A DNA stretch of 64,000 nucleotides from Hippasteria phrygiana (Eukaryota > Echinodermata > Asteroidea > Valvatida > Goniasteridae). The translations under genes were made by a program, and so were the position numbers. Shown here piece by piece: positions 1 through 8,420 of this stretch (position 1 is the stretch's first letter; the number at the start of each line of letters is the position of its first letter). Below the pieces are notes generated by a model, which was not told the origin of the DNA, searched no databases, and saw only the letters and a program-made list of their open reading frames with translations. The DNA is taken from assembly GCA_037893225.1 (NCBI GenBank), contig JAZGUH010000116.1, positions 2,790,001-2,854,000 on the forward strand, given 5' to 3'.

Positions 1-290
1 GTGTCCGTTCTCCCGTTTACTGCATTGTGACTGCTTAACGTTTGCCACATTTTCAGATGAACCCCCCTCCTTTCCCTGTTCATAATTGAATGGGATATTG
101 ACCAAATCCAGTAATTTTCACACGTATGGGTAGCTTAGATATAGCGCAACAATTTCAGACCATCGCCAGCTTCACAGCGTTAGAACTCTTCGAGAAAATT
201 CAAACCTCGCACCTAATTTCTTCCCGTGAACTCTGTGTGCGTTCTCCCGTTTACTGCATTGTGACTGCTTAACGTTTGCCACATTGTCAG

Positions 291-317
291 ATGAACGCCC
301 CTCCTTTCCCTGTTCAT
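291..317. other. Conserved 6-bp dyad around a pyrimidine-rich loop
   Basis: ATGAAC (291-296) and GTTCAT (312-317) are perfect inverted repeats around 15 bases, of which 14 in a row are C or T. The element sits at repeat positions 57-83 and recurs once per monomer. The one recurrent variable base in it, position 63 (G, C or T), is in the loop. Either strand could form a hairpin, with the minus-strand loop purine-rich. I noticed only one broken stem, at 62959 (ATG to AGG). Function unknown. Confidence 0.75.
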
Positions 318-390
318 AATTGAATGGGATATTGACCAAATCCAGTAATTTTCACACGTATGGGTAGCTTAGATATAGCGCAACAATTTC

Positions 391-416
391 AGACCATCGC
401 CAGCTTCACAGCGTTA
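391..416. other. Nearly invariant 26-bp block of the monomer
   Basis: Repeat positions 157-182 contain GACCATCGCC and CTTCACAGCG and are the longest stretch without a recurrent variant among the 273 monomers. The single exception I saw is CATCACC at 1567. Variable sites flank it at 156 (TTTCAG/TTTGAG) and 183 (GTTAGAAC/GTTATAAC). It could be a protein-binding or nucleosome-related element, or just a site untouched by the founding mutations. Confidence 0.6.
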
Positions 417-1071
417 GAACTCTTCGAGAAAATTCAAACCTCGCAACTAATTTCTTCCCGTGAACTCTGTGTGCGTTCTCCCGTTTTCTGCATTGTGGCT
501 GCTTAACGTTTGCCAAATTTTCAGATGAACGCCCCTCCTTTCCCTGTTCATAATTGAATGGTATATTGACCAAATCCAGCAATTTTCACACGTATGGGTA
601 GCTTAGATCCAGCGCAACAATTTCAGACCATCGCCAGCTTCACAGCGTTAGAACTCTTCGAGAAAATTCAAACCTCGCAACAAATGTCTTCCTGTGAACT
701 CTGTGTGCGTTCTTCCGTTTACTGTATTGTAACTGTTTAACGTTTACCAAATTTTCAGATGAACGCCCCTCCTTTCCCTGTTCATAATTGAATGGGATAT
801 TGACCAAATCCAGTAATTTTCACACGTATGGGTAGCTTAGATATAGCGCAACAATTTCAGACCATCGCCAGCTTCACAGCGTTAGAACTCTTCGAGAAAA
901 TTCAAACCTCGCAACAAATTTCTTCCTGTGAACTCTGTGGGCGTTCTTCCGTTTACTGTATTGTAACTGTTTAACGTTTGCCACATTTTCAGATGAACGC
1001 CCCTCCTTTCCCTGTTCATAATTGAATGGGATATTGACCAAATCCAGCAACTTTCACACTTATGGGTAGCT

Positions 1072-1079
1072 TAGATCTA
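1072..1079. other. TAGATCTA palindrome (example of GATCTAG form)
   Basis: An 8-bp perfect palindrome at repeat positions 136-143 containing a BglII-type AGATCT. Monomers split between this form and GATATAG, which destroys the palindrome. Among the region I types, e, h, i, k, l, m and n have it, while a, b, d, f, g and j do not; c has GATCCAG or GATCTAG. It is a useful type marker, with no function implied. Confidence 0.8.
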
Positions 1080-1170
1080 GCGCAACAATTTGAGACCATC
1101 GCCAGCTTCACAGCGTTAGAACTCTTCGAGAAAATTCAAACCTCGCAACAAATTTCTTCCTGTGAACTCT

Positions 1171-1403
1171 GTGTGCGTTCTTCCGATTCTGTATTGTGAC
1201 TGCTTAACGTTTGCCATATTTTCAGATGAACGCCCCTCCTTTCCCTGTTCATCATTGAATGGGATATTGACCAAATCCACTAATTTTTACACTGATGGGT
1301 AGCTTAGATATAGCGCAACAATTTCAGACCATCGCCAGCTTCACAGCGTTAGAACTCTTCGAGAAAATTCAAACCTCGCAACAAATTTCTTCCTGTGAAC
1401 TCT
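1171..1403 (+). repeat. g-type monomer, 233 bp (CGATTCTG variant)
   Basis: Representative of a monomer class with CGATTCTG where others have CGTTTACTG, a one-base loss plus substitution. The class also carries CATCATTG for CATAATTG, CCACTAAT for CCAGTAAT, and CATATT for CACATT. Twenty-one copies start at 1171, 2573, 9825, 11227, 13799, 15201, 16135, 17771, 19173, 43037, 44205, 45607, 47009, 47242, 48644, 50046, 51448, 52850, 55422, 56824 and 57758. None lies in 19.4-43.0 kb or after 58 kb. It is followed by an h-type monomer in every case except 47009, where another g follows. That 47009 copy is a chimera that switches to f-type sequence in its second half. Confidence 0.93.
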
Positions 1404-1636
1404 TTGTGCGTTCTTCCGTTTACTGTATTGAACTGTTTAACGTTTGCCACATTTTCAGATGAACGCCCCTCCTTTCCCTGTTCATAATTGAATGGGATAT
1501 TGACCAAATCCAGCAATTTTCACACGTATGGGTAGCTTAGATCTAGCGCAACAATTTGAGACCATCACCAGCTTCACAGCGTTATAACTCTTCGAGAAAA
1601 TTCAAACCTCGCAACTAATTTCTTCCCGTGAACTCT
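1404..1636 (+). repeat. h-type monomer, 233 bp (TTGTGCG start)
   Basis: Representative of the class that begins TTGTGCG instead of GTGTGCG and has ATTGAACTG for ATTGTAACTG, a one-base loss. Most copies carry GCAATTTTCACACG, the GATCTAG form and TTTGAG in the second half, and end with GTTATAAC, although some copies have GTTAGAAC (for example 2806-3038 and 11460-11692). Twenty-eight copies are present, the last cut by the window edge. Unlike g, h also occurs in regions II and IV (20575, 22915, 25020, 27126, 59160, 61734, 62435, 63838), where the preceding monomer is a 234-bp type ending TTCCTGTGAACTCT. Confidence 0.9.
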
Positions 1637-3740
1637 GTGTGCGTTCTCCCGTTTACTGCATTGTGGCTGCTTAACGTTTGCCAAATTTTCAGATGAACGC
1701 CCCTCCTTTCCCTGTTCATAATTGAATGGTATATTGACCAAATCCAGTAATGTTTACACTTATGGGTAGCTTAGATCTAGCGCAACAATTTCAGACCATC
1801 GCCAGCTTCACAGCGTTAGAACTCTTCGAAAAAATTCAAACCTCGCAACTAATTTCTTCATGTGAACTCTGTGTCCGTTCTCCCGTTTACTGCATTGTGA
1901 CTGCTTAACGTTTGCCACATTTTCAGATGAACGCCCCTCCTTTCCCTGTTCATAATTGAATGGGATATTGACCAAATCCAGTACTTTTCACACGTATGGG
2001 TAGCTTAGATATAGCGCAACAATTTCAGACCATCGCCAGCTTCACAGCGTTAGAACTCTTCGAGAAAATTCAAACCTCGCAACAAATTTCTTCCTGTGAA
2101 CTCTGTGGACGTTCTTCCGTTTACTATATTGTAACTGTTTAACGTTTGCCACATTTTCAGATGAACGCCCCTCCTTTCCCTGTTCATAATTGAATGGGAT
2201 ATTGACCAAATCCAGCAACTTTCACACTTATGGGTAGCTTAGATCTAGCGCAACAATTTGAGACCATCGCCAGCTTCACAGCGTTAGAACTCTTCGAGAA
2301 AATTCAAACCTCGCAACAAATTTCTTCCTGTGAACTCTGTGTGCGTTCTTCCGTTTACTGTATTGTAACTGTTTAACGTTTGCCACATTTTCAGATGAAC
2401 GCCCCTCCTTTCCCTGTTCATAATTGAATGGGATATTGACCAAATCCAGTAATTTTCACACGTACGGGTAGCTTAGATATAGCGCAACAATTTCAGACCA
2501 TCGCCAGCTTCACAGCGTTAGAACTCTTCGAGAAAATTCAAACCTCGCAACAAATTTCTTCCTGTGAACTCTGTGTGCGTTCTTCCGATTCTGTATTGTG
2601 ACTGCTTAACGTTTGCCATATTTTCAGATGAACGCCCCTCCTTTCCCTGTTCATCATTGAATGGGATATTGACCAAATCCACTAATTTTTACACTGATGG
2701 GTAGCTTAGATATAGCGCAACAATTTCAGACCATCGCCAGCTTCACAGCGTTAGAACTCTTCGAGAAAATTCAAACCTCGCAACAAATTTCTTCCTGTGA
2801 ACTCTTTGTGCGTTCTTCCGTTTACTGTATTGAACTGTTTAACGTTTGCCACATTTTCAGATGAACGCCCCTCCTTTCCCTGTTCATAATTGAATGGGAT
2901 ATTGACCAAATCCAGCAATTTTCACACGTATGGGTAGCTTAGATCTAGCGCAACAATTTGAGACCATCGCCAGCTTCACAGCGTTAGAACTCTTCGAGAA
3001 AATTCAAACCTCGCAACAAATTTCTTCGTGTGAACTCTGTGTGCGTTCTGCCGTTTACTGCATTGTTACTGCTTAACGTTTGCCACATTTTCAGATGAAC
3101 TCCCCTCCTTTCCCTGTTCATAATTGAATGGGATATTGACCAAATCCAGTAATGTTTACACTTATGGGTAGCTTAGATCTAGCGCAACAATTGCAGACCA
3201 TCGCCAGCTTCACAGCGTTAGAACTCTTCGAAAAAATTCAAACCTCGCAACTAATTTCTTCATGTGAACTCTGTGTCCGTTCTCCCGTTTACTGCATTGT
3301 GACTGCTTAACGTTTGCCACATTTTCAGATGAACGCCCCTCCTTTCCCTGTTCATAATTGAATGGGATATTGACCAAATCCAGTAATTTTCACACGTATG
3401 GGTAGCTTAGATCTAGCGCAACAATTTGAGACCATCGCCAGCTTCACAGCGTTAGAACTCTTCGAGAAAATTCAAACCTCGCAACAAATTTCTTCGTGTG
3501 AACTCTGTGTGCGTTCTTCCGTTTACTGCATTGTGACTGCTTAACGTTTGCCACATTTTCAGATGAACTCCCCTCCTTTCCCTGTTCATAATTGAATGGG
3601 ATATTGACCAAATCCAGTAATGTTTACACTCATGGGTAGCTTAGATCTAGCGCAACAATTTCAGACCATCGCCAGCTTCACAGCGTTAGAACTCTTCGAA
3701 AAAATTCAAACCTCGCAACTAATTTCTTCATGTGAACTCT

Positions 3741-5378
3741 GTGTCCGTTCTCCCGTTTACTGCATTGTGACTGCTTAACGTTTGCCACATTTTCAGATGA
3801 ACCCCCCTCCTTTCCCTGTTCATAATTGAATGGGATATTGACCAAATCCAGTACTTTTCACACGTATGGGTAGCTTAGATATAGCGCAACAATTTCAGAC
3901 CATCGCCAGCTTCACAGCGTTAGAACTCTTCGAGAAAATTCAAACCTCGCACCTAATTTCTTCCCGTGAACTCTGTGTGCGTTCTCCCGTTTACTGCATT
4001 GTGACTGCTTAACGTTTGCCACATTGTCAGATGAACGCCCCTCCTTTCCCTGTTCATAATTGAATGGGATATTGACCAAATCCAGCAATTTTCACACGTA
4101 TGGGTAGCTTAGATCTAGCGCAACAATTTGAGACCATCGCCAGCTTCACAGCGTTAGAACTCTTCGAGAAAATTCAAACCTCGCAACAAATTTCTTCCCG
4201 TGAACTCTGTGTGAGTTCTTCCGTTTACTGTATTGTAACTGTTTAACGTTTGCCAAATTTTCAGATGAACGCCCCTCCTTTCCCTGTTCATAATTGAATG
4301 GGATATTGACCAAATCCAGCAATTTTCACACGTATGGGTAGCTTAGATCTAGCGCAACAATTTGAGACCATCGCCAGCTTCACAGCGTTATAACTCTTCG
4401 AGAAAATTCAAACCTCGCAACTAATTTCTTCCCGTGAACTCTGTGTGCGTTCTCCCGTTTACTGCATTGTGGCTGCTTAACGTTTGCCAAATTTTCAGAT
4501 GAACGCCCCTCCTTTCCCTGTTCATAATTGAATGGGATATTGACCAAATCCAGTAATGTTTACACGTATGGGTAGCTTAGATCTAGCGCAACAATTTGAG
4601 ACCATCGCCAGCTTCACAGCGTTAGAACTCTTCGAGAAAATTCAAACCTCGCAACAAATTTCTTCGTGTGAACTCTGTGTGCGTTCTGCCGTTTACTGCA
4701 TTGTGACTGCTTAACGTTTGCCACATTTTCAGATGAACTCCCCTCCTTTCCCTGTTCATAATTGAATGGGATATTGACCAAATCCAGTAATGTTTACACT
4801 TATGGGTAGCTTAGATCTAGCGCAACAATTTCAGACCATCGCCAGCTTCACAGCGTTAGAACTCTTCGAAAAAATTCAAACCTCGCAACTAATTTCTTCA
4901 TGTGAACTCTGTGTCCGTTCTCCCGTTTACTGCATTGTGACTGCTTAACGTTTGCCACATTTTCAGATGAACGCCCCTCCTTTCCCTGTTCATAATTGAA
5001 TGGGATATTGACCAAATCCAGTAATTTTCACACGTATGGGTAGCTTAGATCTAGCGCAACAATTTGAGACCATCGCCAGCTTCACAGCGTTAGAACTCTT
5101 CGAGAAAATTCAAACCTCGCAACAAATTTCTTCGTGTGAACTCTGTGTGCGTTCTTCCGTTGACTGCATTGTGACTGCTTAACGTTTGCCACATTTTCAG
5201 ATGAACTCCCCTCCTTTCCCTGTTCATAATTGAATGGGATATTGACCAAATCCAGTAATGTTTACACTCATGGGTAGCTTAGATCTAGCGCAACAATTTC
5301 AGACCATCGCCAGCTTCACAGCGTTAGAACTCTTCGAAAAAATTCAAACCTCGCAACTAATTTCTTCATGTGAACTCT
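3741..5378 (+). repeat. Seven-monomer rearranged segment (a-b-v-i-l-m-n)
   Basis: 1,638 bp, exactly seven 234-bp monomers and no indel type. Monomer v (4209-4442) carries GTGTGAGTTC, a form otherwise seen only at 22213 and 61500, that is, in regions II and IV. Its a monomer (3741) has GTACTTTTC, a j-type trait, so it is itself mosaic. The segment then returns to the 17-mer tail l-m-n, with GTTGACTGC in n at 5145. It is a hybrid between the region I and region II families of higher-order repeat. Confidence 0.8.
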
Positions 5379-6548
5379 GTGTCCGTTCTCCCGTTTACTG
5401 CATTGTGACTGCTTAACGTTTGCCACATTTTCAGATGAACCCCCCTCCTTTCCCTGTTCATAATTGAATGGGATATTGACCAAATCCAGTAATTTTCACA
5501 CGTATGGGTAGCTTAGATATAGCGCAACAATTTCAGACCATCGCCAGCTTCACAGCGTTAGAACTCTTCGAGAAAATTCAAACCTCGCACCTAATTTCTT
5601 CCCGTGAACTCTGTGTGCGTTCTCCCGTTTACTGCATTGTGACTGCTTAACGTTTGCCACATTGTCAGATGAACGCCCCTCCTTTCCCTGTTCATAATTG
5701 AATGGGATATTGACCAAATCCAGTAATTTTCACACGTATGGGTAGCTTAGATATAGCGCAACAATTTCAGACCATCGCCAGCTTCACAGCGTTAGAACTC
5801 TTCGAGAAAATTCAAACCTCGCAACTAATTTCTTCCCGTGAACTCTGTGTGCGTTCTCCCGTTTTCTGCATTGTGGCTGCTTAACGTTTGCCAAATTTTC
5901 AGATGAACGCCCCTCCTTTCCCTGTTCATAATTGAATGGTATATTGACCAAATCCAGCAATTTTCACACGTATGGGTAGCTTAGATCCAGCGCAACAATT
6001 TCAGACCATCGCCAGCTTCACAGCGTTAGAACTCTTCGAGAAAATTCAAACCTCGCAACAAATGTCTTCCTGTGAACTCTGTGTGCGTTCTTCCGTTTAC
6101 TGTATTGTAACTGTTTAACGTTTACCAAATTTTCAGATGAACGCCCCTCCTTTCCCTGTTCATAATTGAATGGGATATTGACCAAATCCAGTAATTTTCA
6201 CACGTATGGGTAGCTTAGATATAGCGCAACAATTTCAGACCATCGCCAGCTTCACAGCGTTAGAACTCTTCGAGAAAATTCAAACCTCGCAACAAATTTC
6301 TTCCTGTGAACTCTGTGGGCGTTCTTCCGTTTACTGTATTGTAACTGTTTAACGTTTGCCACATTTTCAGATGAACGCCCCTCCTTTCCCTGTTCATAAT
6401 TGAATGGGATATTGACCAAATCCAGCAACTTTCACACTTATGGGTAGCTTAGATCTAGCGCAACAATTTGAGACCATCGCCAGCTTCACAGCGTTAGAAC
6501 TCTTCGAGAAAATTCAAACCTCGCAACTAATTTCTTCATGTGAACTCT
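5379..6548 (+). repeat. Five-monomer block a-b-c-d-e, first copy
   Basis: Five monomers, 1,170 bp, with the markers AACCCCCC (a), CATTGTCAG (b), GTTTTCTGC with GATCCAG (c), GTTTACC (d) and GTGGGCG (e), matching the beginning of the 17-mer. The last monomer ends CAACTAATTTCTTCATG instead of the normal CAACAAATTTCTTCCTG of e, so its final third comes from an n- or i-like monomer. This marks the exchange junction with the next copy. Confidence 0.85.
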
Positions 6549-7718
6549 GTGTCCGTTCTCCCGTTTACTGCATTGTGACTGCTTAACGTTTGCCACATTT
6601 TCAGATGAACCCCCCTCCTTTCCCTGTTCATAATTGAATGGGATATTGACCAAATCCAGTAATTTTCACACGTATGGGTAGCTTAGATATAGCGCAACAA
6701 TTTCAGACCATCGCCAGCTTCACAGCGTTAGAACTCTTCGAGAAAATTCAAACCTCGCACCTAATTTCTTCCCGTGAACTCTGTGTGCGTTCTCCCGTTT
6801 ACTGCATTGTGACTGCTTAACGTTTGCCACATTGTCAGATGAACGCCCCTCCTTTCCCTGTTCATAATTGAATGGGATATTGACCAAATCCAGTAATTTT
6901 CACACGTATGGGTAGCTTAGATATAGCGCAACAATTTCAGACCATCGCCAGCTTCACAGCGTTAGAACTCTTCGAGAAAATTCAAACCTCGCAACTAATT
7001 TCTTCCCGTGAACTCTGTGTGCGTTCTCCCGTTTTCTGCATTGTGGCTGCTTAACGTTTGCCAAATTTTCAGATGAACGCCCCTCCTTTCCCTGTTCATA
7101 ATTGAATGGTATATTGACCAAATCCAGCAATTTTCACACGTATGGGTAGCTTAGATCCAGCGCAACAATTTCAGACCATCGCCAGCTTCACAGCGTTAGA
7201 ACTCTTCGAGAAAATTCAAACCTCGCAACAAATGTCTTCCTGTGAACTCTGTGTGCGTTCTTCCGTTTACTGTATTGTAACTGTTTAACGTTTACCAAAT
7301 TTTCAGATGAACGCCCCTCCTTTCCCTGTTCATAATTGAATGGGATATTGACCAAATCCAGTAATTTTCACACGTATGGGTAGCTTAGATATAGCGCAAC
7401 AATTTCAGACCATCGCCAGCTTCACAGCGTTAGAACTCTTCGAGAAAATTCAAACCTCGCAACAAATTTCTTCCTGTGAACTCTGTGGGCGTTCTTCCGT
7501 TTACTGTATTGTAACTGTTTAACGTTTGCCACATTTTCAGATGAACGCCCCTCCTTTCCCTGTTCATAATTGAATGGGATATTGACCAAATCCAGCAACT
7601 TTCACACTTATGGGTAGCTTAGATCTAGCGCAACAATTTGAGACCATCGCCAGCTTCACAGCGTTAGAACTCTTCGAGAAAATTCAAACCTCGCAACAAA
7701 TTTCTTCCTGTGAACTCT
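6549..7718 (+). repeat. Five-monomer block a-b-c-d-e, second copy
   Basis: Immediate head-to-tail repeat of 5379-6548 with the same diagnostic markers at a spacing of 1,170 bp. The e monomer here keeps the normal ending CAACAAATTTCTTCCTG. The shared GATCCAG in both c monomers, also in the c monomers at 469 and 8889 but replaced by GATCTAG at 12863, groups these four c copies. Confidence 0.85.
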
Positions 7719-8420
7719 GTGTGCGTTCTTCCGTTTACTGTATTGTAACTGTTTAACGTTTGCCACATTTTCAGATGAACGCCCCTCCTTTCCCTGTTCA
7801 TAATTGAATGGGATATTGACCAAATCCAGTAATTTTCACACGTACGGGTAGCTTAGATATAGCGCAACAATTTCAGACCATCGCCAGCTTCACAGCGTTA
7901 GAACTCTTCGAGAAAATTCAAACCTCGCAACAAATTTCTTCATGTGAACTCTGTGTCCGTTCTCCCGTTTACTGCATTGTGACTGCTTAACGTTTGCCAC
8001 ATTTTCAGATGAACGCCCCTCCTTTCCCTGTTCATAATTGAATGGGATATTGACCAAATCCAGTAATTTTCACACGTATGGGTAGCTTAGATCTAGCGCA
8101 ACAATTTGAGACCATCGCCAGCTTCACAGCGTTAGAACTCTTCGAGAAAATTCAAACCTCGCAACAAATTTCTTCGTGTGAACTCTGTGTGCGTTCTTCC
8201 GTTGACTGCATTGTGACTGCTTAACGTTTGCCACATTTTCAGATGAACTCCCCTCCTTTCCCTGTTCATAATTGAATGGGATATTGACCAAATCCAGTAA
8301 TGTTTACACTCATGGGTAGCTTAGATCTAGCGCAACAATTTCAGACCATCGCCAGCTTCACAGCGTTAGAACTCTTCGAAAAAATTCAAACCTCGCAACT
8401 AATTTCTTCATGTGAACTCT
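7719..8420 (+). repeat. Three-monomer linker f-m-n
   Basis: Contains f (CGTACGGG, 7719), m (7953) and n (8187, with GTTGACTGC as at 5145). The f monomer ends with TTCATG rather than TTCCTG, so it joins the m-n tail directly and the g-h-i-j-k-f-g-h-l part of the 17-mer is missing. This is a within-HOR deletion at monomer register. Confidence 0.8.

Larger units (their letters stand above)
235..468 (+). repeat. Reference satellite monomer (type b)
   Basis: This is a complete 234-bp monomer used here for numbering within the repeat. Positions 37-42 hold the palindrome AACGTT. Positions 57-62 and 78-83 hold ATGAAC and GTTCAT, an inverted repeat around a pyrimidine-rich loop (64-77 is all C/T). 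Positions 136-143 are TAGATATA here and TAGATCTA in other types. Positions 157-182 are the longest nearly invariant block. Recurrent differences among monomers fall mainly at positions 1-5, 12, 16-19, 23, 28-30, 34, 47, 51, 63, 84, 94, 107-128, 141-142, 156, 183, 194, 204, 212-214 and 223-225. Type b is recognised by CATTGTCAG at 48-56. Confidence 0.93.
1..3740 (+). repeat. HOR copy 1: 16-monomer version of the 17-mer
   Basis: Order is a-b-c-d-e-g-h-i-j-k-f-g-h-l-m-n, 3,740 bp, which is 16 x 234 minus four one-base losses. Compared with 8421-12394 it lacks the f monomer (CGTACGGG) between e (GTGGGCG at 937) and g (1171). The window starts exactly at a monomer boundary in my phase, which is chance. 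Monomer l (3039-3272) has CTGCCG, ATTGTTACTG and AATTGCAG. The same combination recurs only in the l monomer at 11693, supporting direct common ancestry of the two copies. Confidence 0.88.

Noticed and set aside
298..311. G-quadruplex on the minus strand (AGGGAAAGGAGGGG)
   Set aside because: It has too few separate runs of three G for a canonical quadruplex. Only a weak two-tier structure would be possible, so it is kept only as part of the dyad-loop element.
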